Of a stretch of DNA of 64,000 nt, positions 9,548 through 19,190 are shown piece by piece (positions within the stretch are counted from its first letter, which is position 1; the number at the start of each line of letters is the position of its first letter). The position numbers and the translations under genes are program-made. Under the pieces are notes generated by a model. The model was given only the letters and a program-made list of their open reading frames with translations. It was not told where the DNA came from and ran no database searches. Where the stretch lies: positions 124,001 to 188,000 of the forward strand of contig NZ_AYKS02000071.1 of assembly GCF_000496755.2 (NCBI RefSeq), given 5' to 3'. This DNA comes from Serratia sp. DD3. Lineage in GTDB: Bacteria; Pseudomonadota; Gammaproteobacteria; Enterobacterales; Enterobacteriaceae.

Positions 9548-9599
9548 AGTACGACTGAGTAAACCCTGTTTTTCCTTGCCATAATACCATCCCTATTTT

Positions 9600-9627
9600 C
9601 CCCGTCGTAATGGCGGGGCTTTTTTTA
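9600..9627 (+). terminator. Intrinsic terminator after cpxP
   Basis: A CCCCG/CGGGG stem (9600-9604 with 9614-9618) with a short loop is followed by a run of T residues to 9627, the usual form of a Rho-independent terminator for plus-strand cpxP. Confidence 0.75.
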
Positions 9628-9671
9628 TCCGGCGTCAGTCAATATTCCTATTTATTTAATAAAATCATCGG

Positions 9672-10502
9672 TCAGGCTTTTTCGAACAACGCCTGCAATG
9701 AGTTAACCAACAGACCATCCGCGCGTTCAAATTCATACAACTGAGTAAAATGGTCATCGTGACCCACTTCTTGATAGGTGACATCACACCCAATAGCCTT
9801 AAGCCCGTCATAGAGCTCTTGAGAATGCCTTATCAGCTCAGGTAACTCCCCACCACCAACATGAACAGCGGTTGGTCCACCTTGGGTGAGTTTATTGATG
9901 GGGCTGTATTTCTCTATCTCTTCACCGGTTAATGCTAGTTTCTCATTCAACCAGCATAGGCTGATAGGTTGTAAATCAATCAACGCGCTGATTGGCATGG
10001 AATGTGAAATCAGCGGGTGGCTGCGGTGAATAGCGGTTAAATGGCCGCCAGCGGAATGGCCACCAAGACAGACTTTACCTTGGGTAATATTAAATTCAGC
10101 ACGATGCTGATGGAGGTAATCTAAGAGTAGGCCAATCTCGCTAACTATTTGTGTCATTGATGCATCGGGCGCTAAAGTGTATTCGGCGAGAATAACATTA
10201 ATCCCTGCATTTAAAATGCCGTTGGCAATAAAGGCAAAATCCTCTTTGTTACAGTTCTGCCAATAGCCGCCGTGGATAAAAATAAAGGTAGGGCACCCTT
10301 TTTTGTCGGCAGGGAAGTAGTCGAAGGTGGTTCTTGGGGATGAGTGATAAGGTATGTTTCTTTGTGAGCTCTTTTCTGAATATAATTTTTTGCTTCTGGC
10401 CTGAAACTCACCTAGTAGCTCGGCAAAGTTTTTAACGGCTTTAGTATTATTGTATGCAGCATCTAATTGCTCGCGAGTCATTCCTTTGTATACTTCTTTC
10501 AT
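9672..10502 (-). CDS. Alpha/beta hydrolase, kynurenine-formamidase-like
   Basis: A 276-residue serine hydrolase of the BD-FAE/HSL branch. The oxyanion motif HGGYW (residues 77-81) is typical of arylformamidases that cleave N-formylkynurenine. The nucleophile elbow is GGHSAGGH (Ser150), and the catalytic His is in the C-terminal GHDDHFTQLY. The length fits the family. No tryptophan-catabolism gene is adjacent, so the natural substrate is not shown by context. No signal peptide is present, so it should be cytoplasmic. It has its own upstream gap of about 290 nt and is convergent with cpxP. Confidence 0.75.
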   Translation of the reverse strand: MKEVYKGMTREQLDAAYNNTKAVKNFAELLGEFQARSKKLYSEKSSQRNIPYHSSPRTTFDYFPADKKGCPTFIFIHGGYWQNCNKEDFAFIANGILNAGINVILAEYTLAPDASMTQIVSEIGLLLDYLHQHRAEFNITQGKVCLGGHSAGGHLTAIHRSHPLISHSMPISALIDLQPISLCWLNEKLALTGEEIEKYSPINKLTQGGPTAVHVGGGELPELIRHSQELYDGLKAIGCDVTYQEVGHDDHFTQLYEFERADGLLVNSLQALFEKA

Positions 10503-10728
10503 CTTAAATATTCCTTATCTATACCCGTCGCCAATCAAGCTGCGAAAATCTTGGCGATGCTCAAACGTTTCTACCGCTGAAGTCGGGTTATTCGGGTTTT
10601 GCTAAAAACACGTGCCAAGCCTACCACTGCCGTTTTTTATTGGTTAAGCATAATGTGTGCTTTATTGCGCGTATTACCCGATAAAGGAGGTTAGTTTAGT
10701 CTTACCGTTGATGCCTTTCCCGCCGATG

Positions 10729-10796
10729 CCGCGAGAGGGGAACCTCACTCTCGCGGATCTCTTATCTCTTAACTCTTATCTTTTATCTCTTAACTC
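10729..10796. terminator. Hairpin and short direct repeats after the AEP permease gene
   Basis: The arms CCGCGAGAG (10729-10737) and CTCTCGCGG (10748-10756) form a perfect 9-bp stem. Next to it the octamer-like unit TTATCTCTTAACTC is repeated (10762-10796) up to the permease stop. There is no T-run on the minus strand, so termination here would not be of the standard intrinsic type. The rest of the 10503-10789 gap shows nothing else I recognise. Confidence 0.4.
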
Positions 10797-12508
10797 TGGC
10801 GCCAGCGCTGAGTTCTTTCCAACAGTGCGCGGCTGAGGCCAAGCTGAATAAGCTTAACCGTAGCCGCTGCCAGCAAGATCAACGTTGCCATGGCGGCCGC
10901 GGTGGCGGTATCCCCGGAATCCTCCATATTCAGCACCGCAACCGAAGCCAACACCGTGTCGCTGGAGTAGAGGAAGATCACCGCCGAGGTGGTGGTCATG
11001 GCGTTAACAAACAAGTAGATGAAGATCTCCAATAAAGCAGGCAGTGAGGCTGGCAGGGTGATCCGCCAGAATGTTTTCCACTGCGAAATACGCAAAGAGA
11101 TGGCAACCAGCTCCAGCTCTTTCGGTAACTGCTTCAGGCTGGTCAGCGCGGTCATATGGCCCACTGTGTAGTAGTGGATCACACAAGAGAGCACCATCAA
11201 CGGCAAAGTACCGTATAGAGCACTTAGCAAACTGTCAGCACGGTTAAAAAAGAAGATATAGCCCAACCCCAGCACCAGCCCGGGTACTGCCAGCGAAAGC
11301 ATGGCAAGCAGGTGGATGAGGTGGCGCAACGGGGCGAAATACTGCCCTTTCTCTTGCACCCAGGCGATGACCATGATGATAACCGTTCCACTGATGGCCG
11401 TGAGCGCCCCCAGTTTTAGCGTATTGATAAAGGGTTGCCAGCCATAAACACTATTACTGTTAAAGGCGTAGTGATCTAACGTCAAATTGAGTTTATAAGG
11501 CCAGAACTGTACCAGCGATCCATAGATGGCCATCCCCACCAGGGCGAAAAACAGCAGCGCCCACAGGCTGCACCAAAGCAGAGCCAGTAAGTCCCGCAAG
11601 CGATGTGGTGCTGGTTGATAGGGAACTGACCGGCTATTACTTTGTTCCTGCATCTTACTGCGCACCCGGTGCTCCAGGGCAAAGCTCAATAGCGCTGGCA
11701 GCAAAAGGATGACGCTGGTCACCGCACCCAGTGAAAAGTTTTGCAGCCCGACAACCTGGATATAGATATCCGTCGCCAACACACTAAACTGCCCGCCGAT
11801 AACTTTCGCCACCCCGAAGTCACAGATAGTGAGCGTGAAAACGGCAATCGCCGCACTGAGCAAACCATAGCGAGCAGCGGGCAACGTCACGGTGAAAAAG
11901 GTTCGCCAGGCAGGGCTACCGAGCACCTTGGCCGCCTCGTAAAGGCGTGCATCACTATGACTGAGAGCGGTAATAAGAATCATCAAGGCATGAGGAAAGC
12001 ACCAAAAACTGAGGCCCATCACGATACCAATGGGGCCATAGATGCTCGCATCACCCAGTAACCCTTTGGCAATCCCCTGGTTACCAAACCAGTAAACCAG
12101 ACTGATAGCCGGTAACAATGAGGGCATCAGGAGAGGAATAAGAGCAATCAAGCGGAACAGGGATTTCCCGGGCATGCAAGTACGGGTCAGCGCATAGGCA
12201 TAACCAAAGGCGACAGTGACCACCAATAGCGTAATGCTCAAGCCAAGCGAAAGGGTATTACTGATGGTACGCCCCAGCGATGGGGTGGAAAGATAATGAC
12301 GGAAGTTGGCAAAGCCGACCCAGCTACCGTCACTGTCTTGCAGGCTTTTTTGCAGCATGGCGAGCACCGGGAACAGCAGCCCACCTGCGAACAAGGCAAT
12401 CCCCAGTAGCAACAGAATCAACTGTAGGCCCTTATCGCGGCTCCAACTACCCCATAACCGTTGCCAGATTGAATAACGAGGAACGGTGGTAACAAGATGC
12501 TGTGTCAT
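10790..12508 (-). CDS. 2-aminoethylphosphonate ABC transporter, two-domain permease
   Basis: Inner-membrane channel of an AEP importer. The 572-residue product contains two consecutive ABC-permease (BPD_transp_1) domains, each about six transmembrane segments, with EAA loops visible as EAAKVLGSPAWRTFFTVTLP in the first half and a similar VAISL..FWRITLP segment in the second. This is the fused permease type found in the second class of AEP transporter, so no separate PhnV is needed. The start at 12508 overlaps the ATPase stop by 4 nt (ATGA); longer in-frame starts lie inside the ATPase gene. It is the last gene of a two-gene unit preceded by a TGGTCTATACCA site. Confidence 0.88.
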   Translation of the reverse strand: MTQHLVTTVPRYSIWQRLWGSWSRDKGLQLILLLLGIALFAGGLLFPVLAMLQKSLQDSDGSWVGFANFRHYLSTPSLGRTISNTLSLGLSITLLVVTVAFGYAYALTRTCMPGKSLFRLIALIPLLMPSLLPAISLVYWFGNQGIAKGLLGDASIYGPIGIVMGLSFWCFPHALMILITALSHSDARLYEAAKVLGSPAWRTFFTVTLPAARYGLLSAAIAVFTLTICDFGVAKVIGGQFSVLATDIYIQVVGLQNFSLGAVTSVILLLPALLSFALEHRVRSKMQEQSNSRSVPYQPAPHRLRDLLALLWCSLWALLFFALVGMAIYGSLVQFWPYKLNLTLDHYAFNSNSVYGWQPFINTLKLGALTAISGTVIIMVIAWVQEKGQYFAPLRHLIHLLAMLSLAVPGLVLGLGYIFFFNRADSLLSALYGTLPLMVLSCVIHYYTVGHMTALTSLKQLPKELELVAISLRISQWKTFWRITLPASLPALLEIFIYLFVNAMTTTSAVIFLYSSDTVLASVAVLNMEDSGDTATAAAMATLILLAAATVKLIQLGLSRALLERTQRWRQS

Positions 12509-13569
12509 GCGGCTTTCCCATAAAAAGGTTGCATAGCACTGGTGGGCCAGTGCAGAGAGCACGCCATGCCACTGCGCCAGTCTTGACCTTCATCGTTAGA
12601 GAGTTGTACCAGCAGCCGCTGGGGGCCCATTAGCGTATCGGCCAGGCAGATCAACCGCTGGGCAGAACCGAGAAACTCCACTTGCTCAATCCTGGCTTGT
12701 AGCCCTTGCTGCGCTGGTGGGGCCAGGCTGATAGCTTCAGGGCGGATAGCCACCTGCAACGTACTGCCTGCAGCGGCATGATTGGTCAGCGGCAGCGGCT
12801 GCTCGTTAAGACGCACCTGCTGAGCATTGAGTACCTGCGTATCGAGAAAGTTCATACTGCCAACAAAGCTGGCAACAAAACGGCTTGCGGGATGGTGGTA
12901 GATCTCCTGCGGCGTCCCGACTTGCACAATGGTGCCATGTTCCATCACCACAATGCGGTCTGCCATAGTGAGCGCTTCTTCCTGATCGTGAGTCACCATA
13001 ATTGTGGTGATCCCCAACCGTTGTTGCAGGGCACGAATTTCACTACGCAGATGAGTACGTACCAGCGCATCGAGGGCACTTAGGGGTTCATCCAGTAGCA
13101 ATAACCCCGGGGATAAAGCCAAAGCCCTGGCTAAAGCCACTCGCTGTTGTTGGCCACCTGAGATTTGGCTTGGATATTTATTCGACTGCGCACCAAGGCC
13201 AATCAAGGCGAGCCAATGCTCCACCCGCTCTTTTACTACCTGACTATCGAGCCCTTGATTTCGCAACCCAAACGCAATGTTCTCCGCCACTGTTAGATTA
13301 GGGAACAGGGCATAAGACTGGAATACAATGCCAAAATCCCGTCTCTGCGGAGGGAGCTGTGAAATATCGCACCCCCCTTGCCAGATTTCACCGCTGTCTG
13401 GCAGATCAAGCCCGGCGATAGCCCGTAATAAGGTGGTTTTTCCACACCCGGAGGGGCCGAGAAAACAGACAAACTCCCCTTTCTTTACGGTCAGGGAGAT
13501 ATCTTTGAGTGCCTGAAAGGCCTTGAAGTGTTTGTTAAGGTGTTTGATATCCAGATAGGGCTGGGTCAT
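12505..13569 (-). CDS. phnT: 2-aminoethylphosphonate ABC transporter, ATP-binding protein
   Basis: The ATPase of the AEP importer. The 354-residue protein has Walker A GPSGCGKTT, the Q-loop FQSYALFPN, signature [15 protein letters not shown], Walker B LLLLDEPLSALD, the H-loop VTHDQEEA and a C-terminal TOBE-like domain, the layout of spermidine/iron/phosphonate-type importers. The substrate is inferred from the neighbouring phn genes. It overlaps the permease by 4 nt. A putative PhnR operator lies 22 nt upstream of its ATG. Confidence 0.9.
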   Translation of the reverse strand: MTQPYLDIKHLNKHFKAFQALKDISLTVKKGEFVCFLGPSGCGKTTLLRAIAGLDLPDSGEIWQGGCDISQLPPQRRDFGIVFQSYALFPNLTVAENIAFGLRNQGLDSQVVKERVEHWLALIGLGAQSNKYPSQISGGQQQRVALARALALSPGLLLLDEPLSALDALVRTHLRSEIRALQQRLGITTIMVTHDQEEALTMADRIVVMEHGTIVQVGTPQEIYHHPASRFVASFVGSMNFLDTQVLNAQQVRLNEQPLPLTNHAAAGSTLQVAIRPEAISLAPPAQQGLQARIEQVEFLGSAQRLICLADTLMGPQRLLVQLSNDEGQDWRSGMACSLHWPTSAMQPFYGKAA

Positions 13570-13590
13570 GACAAGGCTCGCGGCTATTTT

Positions 13591-13602
13591 TGGTCTATAC
13601 CA
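13591..13602. promoter_or_regulatory. Putative PhnR operator upstream of the ATPase-permease unit
   Basis: TGGTCTATACCA, a near-palindrome that fits the GntR/HutC-subfamily pattern GT-N-TA-N-AC. The same site occurs before phnW, and a one-base variant before phnS. Confidence 0.6.
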
Positions 13603-13725
13603 ATTTAGCGTTGAAATATGACGATGCCATGAATAAACAGTGACAAGCTGATTAAGGCGCGACTAACCAAGGGGAAGACAACCAGCACAGACCGACGATG
13701 GTCAGCCTGTGCGGTAACAACCCGC

Positions 13726-14745
13726 TTATTTTTTAGCTTCAGTCTTGCCAGAGAAGTTAGAGTTCCAGCGGGTCAGTATATTGTCACGCTCACGGGCCGC
13801 CCAGGCAAAATCATTCTTGATCATCTGGCTGTTGATATCAGCCGGGTAACCTGGCCGAGCTTGTGCCACCTGTGGGATGGCAACCACAGCGAACGACTTG
13901 TTATACAGCCTGTTAGCCTGTTCTGTTGCCGCGAAATCCAGCAACTGCTGCGCGGCTTGCAACTTGCTGGTGCCTTTGATGATAGCGGCGGCTTCCATAT
14001 CCCAACCGGAGCCTTCTTTGGGGAAGATCACTTCAATGGGGGCGCCTTTAGCCTTAAGGCTCGCAGCAGGGAAATCAAACGAGATACCGACCACCGTTTC
14101 ACCGCTGGCCGCCAGTTTACAAGGTGCTGAACCTGAATGGGTATAACGGCTGATATTCTGGTGCAGGTCATTCATAAACTGCCAGCCTTGCTGTTCCCCC
14201 ATGGTCTGTAACCAACCTGCGACGCTCAGGAAGCCAGTACCCGAAGAGCTGGGATTAGGCATGATCACTTTACCCTTGTAGATAGGCTTAGTGAGGTCAG
14301 CCCAACTTTCTGGGGCAGGGATCCCTTGTTTTTTAGCCTCTACCTCGTTAAAGCAAATGGCGCTGAAAAAGGCATCCAGCCCAATCCAGTGAGGTTGTGC
14401 CTTGTCGTCACGGAAACGGCTATCCAGTTTCTCCAACCCTTTAGGGGCATACCCTGCCAGCATTTGCTGTTGATCGAGTTGCATCAGGCTGGTGGCGGCC
14501 AGCCCCCATACTGCGTCGGCTTTAGGTTGCGCTTTTTCTGCCAACAAGCGCGCCGTAACCACCCCAGTAGAATCGCGCACCCACTTAATATTTATATCCG
14601 GGTGTTGCTGTTCGAAAGCGCTTTTTAATTCAGCCAGTTGCTCGGGCTCGAAGGCGGTATAGACAGTCAGATCGGTATTAGCCACTGCCGGTGCAGCGAT
14701 ACCGGCAATCAGCGAGGTGATGAGCAAAGAAGTTATCGGTTTCAT
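13726..14745 (-). CDS. phnS: 2-aminoethylphosphonate ABC transporter, periplasmic binding protein
   Basis: Extracytoplasmic binding protein of the AEP importer. The 339-residue precursor starts with a signal peptide cleaved near residue 22 (PAVA-NT), then DLTVYTAFEPEQL, the beginning of an iron/thiamine/phosphonate-type type II binding fold. The start at 14745 is chosen because GGAG lies 9 nt upstream and the signal peptide then begins MKPITS; an in-frame extension of 27 codons gives no signal peptide at its N-terminus. It is transcribed separately from the ATPase (156-nt gap with its own putative operator). Specificity for AEP is inferred from context. Confidence 0.9.
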   Translation of the reverse strand: MKPITSLLITSLIAGIAAPAVANTDLTVYTAFEPEQLAELKSAFEQQHPDINIKWVRDSTGVVTARLLAEKAQPKADAVWGLAATSLMQLDQQQMLAGYAPKGLEKLDSRFRDDKAQPHWIGLDAFFSAICFNEVEAKKQGIPAPESWADLTKPIYKGKVIMPNPSSSGTGFLSVAGWLQTMGEQQGWQFMNDLHQNISRYTHSGSAPCKLAASGETVVGISFDFPAASLKAKGAPIEVIFPKEGSGWDMEAAAIIKGTSKLQAAQQLLDFAATEQANRLYNKSFAVVAIPQVAQARPGYPADINSQMIKNDFAWAARERDNILTRWNSNFSGKTEAKK

Positions 14746-14762
14746 GTTTTCTCCAGCAAAAT

Positions 14763-14774
14763 TGGTATAAACCA
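14763..14774. promoter_or_regulatory. Putative PhnR operator upstream of phnS
   Basis: On the minus strand the site reads TGGTTTATACCA, differing in one base from the sites before the ATPase gene and phnW. It lies 18 nt upstream of the phnS ATG. Confidence 0.55.
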
Positions 14775-14844
14775 GATGATATGGGAGAAAGATTAGGGGA
14801 TCTTTATGACACCCCCGTGACGTCAATATGACAACTTGATGCGT

Positions 14845-15552
14845 TTAATCTTGGGTATCCACTTCAATTTCCAGGCTGTCGTGACGCCAATACTCCAGGT
14901 CAAAATCCAGTACCTGCCCATGCTGATCGAAGTTAAGTCTCTCCAAGCGAAGTGCCGGTAGCCCCGCCGTGGCCCCTAAATGGCTGGCAACCTCATCCGG
15001 TAGCGCCGTGGGGTAAAAGGTCACCTGCATACGGGCGTAATGTAACCCGTAATGGCTCTGGTAAAGCTCAGTCAAGCTGCCATTGAGATTGAGATCTAAC
15101 AGGCCCGGTACGCGTTCAGGCAGGCAGTAGTTCTCGCAATAACAGATTGCCCGCTCATTGGCAAAACGCAGCCGCTTGAGCAGGAAGATACTGTCAAATG
15201 GCTTGAGTAACAGCCGATTAAGCAGAAACGGTGGAACAGCTTTACGGCCCTTTTCCAGCAATTCGGTGCGCGGTTCACCGCCCTGTTCACGCACTATCTG
15301 GTGAAAATTGGAGGTATGCCGTGGTTTGAGTTGAAAGCGCGGCGGCGTGACGAACCAGCCCCGGCGATCTTCCCGATAAATAAGGCCATTAGCCTCCAAC
15401 TGGACTAATGCTTCGCGGATGGTCACCCGGGTGGTGCCATAGAGTTCGCACAACAACCGCTCGGAGGGGAGGCGGTCATTGGCTACCAATCCCCCGGCCT
15501 GAATCTGGGTGATAAGAGCATCTTTGATTTGCAGGTATTGCGGTTTCGTCAT
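14845..15552 (-). CDS. phnR: GntR/HutC-family regulator of phosphonate use, PhnR
   Basis: A 235-residue transcription factor with an N-terminal winged helix (about residues 1-75, [21 protein letters not shown] and a GWFVTPP wing) and a C-terminal UTRA ligand-binding domain (about residues 90-230). UTRA regulators of this branch are usually repressors released by a pathway metabolite. It lies between phnS and the divergent phnW-pbfA-phnX operon, the usual place for PhnR of the AEP pathway. A GGTC-AA-GACC palindrome lies 16 nt upstream of its start and may serve autoregulation. Confidence 0.88.
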   Translation of the reverse strand: MTKPQYLQIKDALITQIQAGGLVANDRLPSERLLCELYGTTRVTIREALVQLEANGLIYREDRRGWFVTPPRFQLKPRHTSNFHQIVREQGGEPRTELLEKGRKAVPPFLLNRLLLKPFDSIFLLKRLRFANERAICYCENYCLPERVPGLLDLNLNGSLTELYQSHYGLHYARMQVTFYPTALPDEVASHLGATAGLPALRLERLNFDQHGQVLDFDLEYWRHDSLEIEVDTQD

Positions 15553-15567
15553 GATGAACCTTGGTGT

Positions 15568-15579
15568 TGGTCAAGACCA
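15568..15579. promoter_or_regulatory. Palindrome upstream of phnR
   Basis: TGGTCAAGACCA keeps the outer TGGT/ACCA arms of the three putative PhnR operators but has a different centre. It could be a weaker autoregulatory site. Confidence 0.3.
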
Positions 15580-15703
15580 GTAATAACCAATAAAGCCGGA
15601 ACAGAGAGCTTATCTCATCAAGGGCGTGAAACATGAATTTTTTGTTGCACGATAGGCACCCCCTTTGACCTGGTCGAATAAGTTGCTCACAATGGCTTTA
15701 TTC

Positions 15704-15715
15704 TGGTCTATACCA
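15704..15715. promoter_or_regulatory. Putative PhnR operator upstream of phnW
   Basis: TGGTCTATACCA, identical to the site at 13591, ends 12 nt before the phnW ATG and just before its GAGAG ribosome-binding sequence, so bound protein would block initiation. Confidence 0.6.
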
Positions 15716-15727
15716 AAAGAGAGCGTA

Positions 15728-16873
15728 ATGATGACCCATATTCCCCCTACACAAGAGGCTGTCGATTATCTATTGTTGACCCCGGGCCCTCTGTCCACCA
15801 CGGCTTCCGTGCGAGCGGCGATGTTACAAGACAGCTGTACCTGGGATGCTGATTATAATCTTGGCGTGGTGGAACCCATCCGCCGTGAACTGGTGCGCCT
15901 GGCAACCAGCCCGGAATTTGCCAACGATTACAGCGCGGTATTACTGCAAGGCAGTGGCAGCTATGTGGTAGAGAGCGTACTGGGGTCCGCATTGGGTGCT
16001 GATGACTGCGTGCTGATTGTCAACAACGGAGCCTACGGTGCCCGGATGGTGGAGATGGCTCAATGTCTGGGGCTGAACCATCGGGTGCTGGATTGTGGTG
16101 AAACCGCCCGCCCAGAGGTGCAGGATCTGGAAGAACTGTTGATAAGGCACCCTGAAATCAGCCATCTGGCCATGGTTCACTGCGAAACCACCACCGGTAT
16201 GTTGAACCCCTTGGAACAGGTTGCCAGCCTCTGTCAACGCCATGGGATCCGCCTGATCCTCGATGCAATGAGCAGCTTTGGCGGCATTCCTTTTGATATC
16301 GGCCAGCTTGGTGTCGAGTTTCTTATCAGCTCAGCCAACAAGTGCATTCAGGGCGTACCGGGTTTTGGTTTTGTTATTGCCCGTCGCGCCGCCTTGGCCG
16401 CTTGTGCCGGTAAAGCCCGTTCAGTCTCTCTTGACCTTCATGCCCAGTGGCAAACCATGGAACAACAGGGGGGGAAATGGCGTTTTACCTCCCCGACCCA
16501 TACAGTATTAGCCTTTGCCCAGGCGTTGCGCGAGTTGGATGAAGAAGGCGGCGTCAGCGCACGCTATCAACGTTATCAGGAAAACCAACACACGTTGGTA
16601 GCCGGAATGCAGGCGCTCGGTTTTGAACCGTTGTTGCCCAAGGAGTGGCAATCTCCGATTATCACCGCCTTCTATTCCCCGACTCATCCCGATTACCGTT
16701 TTGTCGATTTTTACCAGCGCCTCAAAGCACAGGGGTTTGTGATCTATCCAGGCAAAGTCTCGAAAGCGGATTGTTTTCGCATCGGCAATATCGGCAATGT
16801 CACCCCACAGCAAATTCAGCAGTTATTGGCGGCGATACAGCAAGCCAGCTACTGGCTGGAAGCCAACGCATGA
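15728..16873 (+). CDS. phnW: 2-aminoethylphosphonate:pyruvate aminotransferase
   Basis: Converts AEP and pyruvate to phosphonoacetaldehyde and alanine. The 381-residue protein is a class V PLP enzyme with the PLP lysine at Lys205 in [16 protein letters not shown], and an N-terminal [10 protein letters not shown] motif typical of the family. Two adjacent ATGs (15728 and 15731) follow a GAGAG sequence; 15728 is taken as the start. The stop overlaps the pbfA start (ATGA). It heads the degradative operon phnW-pbfA-phnX, divergent from phnR. Confidence 0.95.
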   Translation: MMTHIPPTQEAVDYLLLTPGPLSTTASVRAAMLQDSCTWDADYNLGVVEPIRRELVRLATSPEFANDYSAVLLQGSGSYVVESVLGSALGADDCVLIVNNGAYGARMVEMAQCLGLNHRVLDCGETARPEVQDLEELLIRHPEISHLAMVHCETTTGMLNPLEQVASLCQRHGIRLILDAMSSFGGIPFDIGQLGVEFLISSANKCIQGVPGFGFVIARRAALAACAGKARSVSLDLHAQWQTMEQQGGKWRFTSPTHTVLAFAQALRELDEEGGVSARYQRYQENQHTLVAGMQALGFEPLLPKEWQSPIITAFYSPTHPDYRFVDFYQRLKAQGFVIYPGKVSKADCFRIGNIGNVTPQQIQQLLAAIQQASYWLEANA

Positions 16874-18264
16874 AACACCCGTTGATACTACCCGCTGGTG
16901 GGGCGGACACGGAAGGGGATATCAACCAAAGTGCGGCCCGGGAGCAGTGGTGGGCCGAACAAAGCGCAGCCACTCAAGAGTCCCTGGCTGAAGATAGCCG
17001 CTACTTTCTCCATCAGGCGCTATCAACGCCCTGCCTTGATGTGCTGACGGCTGCTGAAGGCGCGCTCCTCACCAGCCAGTCAGGTAAGCAATATCTTGAT
17101 TTTCATGGTAACAACGTGCACCAACTTGGGCACGGCCACCCCAAGGTGGTGAAACGGGTACAACAGCAACTGGCATCACTGCCATTTGTGCCACGGCGTT
17201 ATACTCACCCTATCGCTATCGAGTGCGCCCGCACCCTCGCTGAATTGGCCCCTGGTGACCTTAACCGGGTGCTGTTTGCCCCTGGTGGCAGCGAAGTGGT
17301 GGGGATAGCCCTCAAACTGGCCCGCTTTATTACCGGCAACAGCAAAGTGGTTTCTTTGTGGGATGCGTTCCACGGTGCCTCCCTTGATGCTATTGCCGTC
17401 GGCGGAGAGGCCTGCTTCCGTGCTGGCATGGGGCCGCTGATGGCGGGAGTGGAGCGTATTCCACCGCCGACTCGCTATCGCGGGGTTTGGTATCGTGGCG
17501 AAGGGGAAGACCTGCACTACGCCGATTACCTTGAATATGTGATTGAAAAAGAGGGCGGGATCGGTGCCTTTATTGCCGAACCTATCCGCAATACCGATGT
17601 ACAGGTGCCCTCCAAGGCGTATTGGCAACGCATCCGCGAGATTTGCGATCGCCATGGTGTGTTGTTGATTGTTGATGAGATCCCCAACGCCCTGGGGCGC
17701 ACCGGGCACTGGTTCAGCTTCGAACACTTTGGTATTGAGCCTGATATCATCTGCCTGGGGAAGGGATTAGGCGGGGGCATCGTGCCCTTTGCTGCCTTGA
17801 TCACCCGTGATCGTTTCAATCAGGCGGCGGCGATTTCCCTGGGTCACTATACCCATGAGAAAAGCCCCATCGGTTGTGCTGCGGCCTTGGCCACCATTGA
17901 GGTGATCCGCGAGGAACAGCTTCTCGCCAAGGTGGTTGCCGATGGGGACTTTATGGCGGATGAGTTAGCCAAGTTGGCTCACCGTCACCCGCTGATCGGT
18001 CAAGTACGGGGGACCGGCCTGCTGTGGGCGCTTGATCTGGTGCGTAACCACCAAAGCCGTGAACGAGCAACCAAAGAGGCAGAACAACTGCTCTATCGTT
18101 GCTTGTCACTTGGGCTCAGTTTCAAAGTCTCGCAGGGCAATGTGATCCAACTGTCACCACCGCTCACCATTAGCCGCGCCGAACTTGCGCGTGCCATTGC
18201 TATTCTTGATCTGGCATTGAGCCAGGTTGAAACCACCGTTGAACAGGAGTATTCCCATGTCTGA
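16870..18264 (+). CDS. pbfA: (R)-1-hydroxy-2-aminoethylphosphonate ammonia-lyase
   Basis: A 464-residue PLP-dependent protein of the class III aminotransferase fold ([16 protein letters not shown] near the N-terminus, PLP lysine Lys298 in LGKGLGGG). Class III members sitting between phnW and phnX are known as PbfA, which eliminates ammonia from (R)-1-hydroxy-AEP to give phosphonoacetaldehyde and so widens the substrate range of the PhnWX route. The assignment rests on position and fold. The start overlaps phnW by 4 nt; a much longer open frame runs into phnW but would not be used. Confidence 0.82.
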   Translation: MKHPLILPAGGADTEGDINQSAAREQWWAEQSAATQESLAEDSRYFLHQALSTPCLDVLTAAEGALLTSQSGKQYLDFHGNNVHQLGHGHPKVVKRVQQQLASLPFVPRRYTHPIAIECARTLAELAPGDLNRVLFAPGGSEVVGIALKLARFITGNSKVVSLWDAFHGASLDAIAVGGEACFRAGMGPLMAGVERIPPPTRYRGVWYRGEGEDLHYADYLEYVIEKEGGIGAFIAEPIRNTDVQVPSKAYWQRIREICDRHGVLLIVDEIPNALGRTGHWFSFEHFGIEPDIICLGKGLGGGIVPFAALITRDRFNQAAAISLGHYTHEKSPIGCAAALATIEVIREEQLLAKVVADGDFMADELAKLAHRHPLIGQVRGTGLLWALDLVRNHQSRERATKEAEQLLYRCLSLGLSFKVSQGNVIQLSPPLTISRAELARAIAILDLALSQVETTVEQEYSHV

Positions 18265-19066
18265 TGTACAAGCACTGATCCTGGATTGGGCGGGCACCGT
18301 GGTCGATTTCGGTTCCTTTGCCCCAACCTCCATCTTTGTTGAAGCCTTCTCCCGTGCCTATGATTTCCCGGTGAGCCTGGATGAAGCCCGTCAGCCGATG
18401 GGGCTAGCAAAACGCGCTCATATTACCGCTTTAGGGCGTTTGCCATCGGTAGATAGCCGCTGGCAGGAACGTTTTGGTCACCCGATGAGTGACCAAGAGG
18501 TGGAGCACCTCTATCGCACCTTTATGCCGCTGCAAATTGAGGCAGTGACCAATTTTGCCACGCCTATTGCTGGGGTATTACCGGTGCTGGCGATGTTGCA
18601 ACAACAGGGGATGCGCATCGGTTCTTGCTCTGGCTACCCGCGCCAAGTGATGGAGGCTCTGGTCCCTGCTGCCGCAGAACAGGGATATACGCCAGATTAT
18701 TGGGTGGCAAGCGACGACCTGAAAGCAGGCGGTCGCCCTGGCCCCTGGATGGCACTTGCCAACGTGATTGAGTTGGGTATTGATGGCGTGCATCGTTGCA
18801 TCAAGGTGGATGATTCGGTACCGGGTATTACCGAAGGGCTCAACGCCGGTATGTGGACCGTAGGGCTGGCGGTTTCCGGCAATGAGTTTGGTGCCACCTG
18901 GGAGGAATATCAGGCCATGAGTGAACAGGCGATCACCGCCCGGCGAGAACCAGCTAAGGCGAAGCTGCAACAAGCAGGCGCACACTATGTTATCGACACC
19001 TTGGCAGATATTTTACCAGTGATTGCCGATATCAATAGTCGCTTGCAAAAAGGTGAGCGGCCTTAA
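18257..19066 (+). CDS. phnX: Phosphonoacetaldehyde hydrolase (phosphonatase)
   Basis: Cleaves phosphonoacetaldehyde to acetaldehyde and phosphate. The 269-residue HAD-superfamily protein has the nucleophile Asp10 in [13 protein letters not shown], the Schiff-base lysine Lys52 in GLAKRAHI, motif II in SCSGYPRQ and the metal-binding VDDSVPG. GGAG precedes the ATG at 18257, and the gene overlaps the pbfA end by 8 nt, indicating coupled translation. It completes the AEP operon. No T-rich terminator was seen after it. Confidence 0.96.
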   Translation: MSDVQALILDWAGTVVDFGSFAPTSIFVEAFSRAYDFPVSLDEARQPMGLAKRAHITALGRLPSVDSRWQERFGHPMSDQEVEHLYRTFMPLQIEAVTNFATPIAGVLPVLAMLQQQGMRIGSCSGYPRQVMEALVPAAAEQGYTPDYWVASDDLKAGGRPGPWMALANVIELGIDGVHRCIKVDDSVPGITEGLNAGMWTVGLAVSGNEFGATWEEYQAMSEQAITARREPAKAKLQQAGAHYVIDTLADILPVIADINSRLQKGERP

Positions 19067-19132
19067 GCAAGGCTTTTATTAATATCAGGGAGTGATGATT
19101 TTGGCGTTAGAGGGAGATAAGCATATTGCCGC

Positions 19133-19189
19133 TTATATGGCGTCTCCCTCGGTATTGAACCTGTAAGGTCGGATTTCACCTCTTTCCAT
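19133..19189 (-). pseudogene. Truncated MazF/PemK-type toxin start
   Basis: Directly after the antitoxin stop (one base apart) an ATG opens a frame beginning MERGEI, the conserved N-terminus of MazF/PemK/ChpB toxins, but homology ends there and the frame stops after 18 residues (TAA 19133-19135). The usual body of about 110 residues is gone. I infer a deletion of the toxin in which only its start survives. Confidence 0.6.
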
Positions 19190-19190
19190 G

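Noticed and set aside
16645..16869. Extended N-terminus for PbfA inside phnW
   Set aside because: The extra residues are the out-of-frame end of phnW; the ATG at 16870 in the ATGA overlap is the sensible start.
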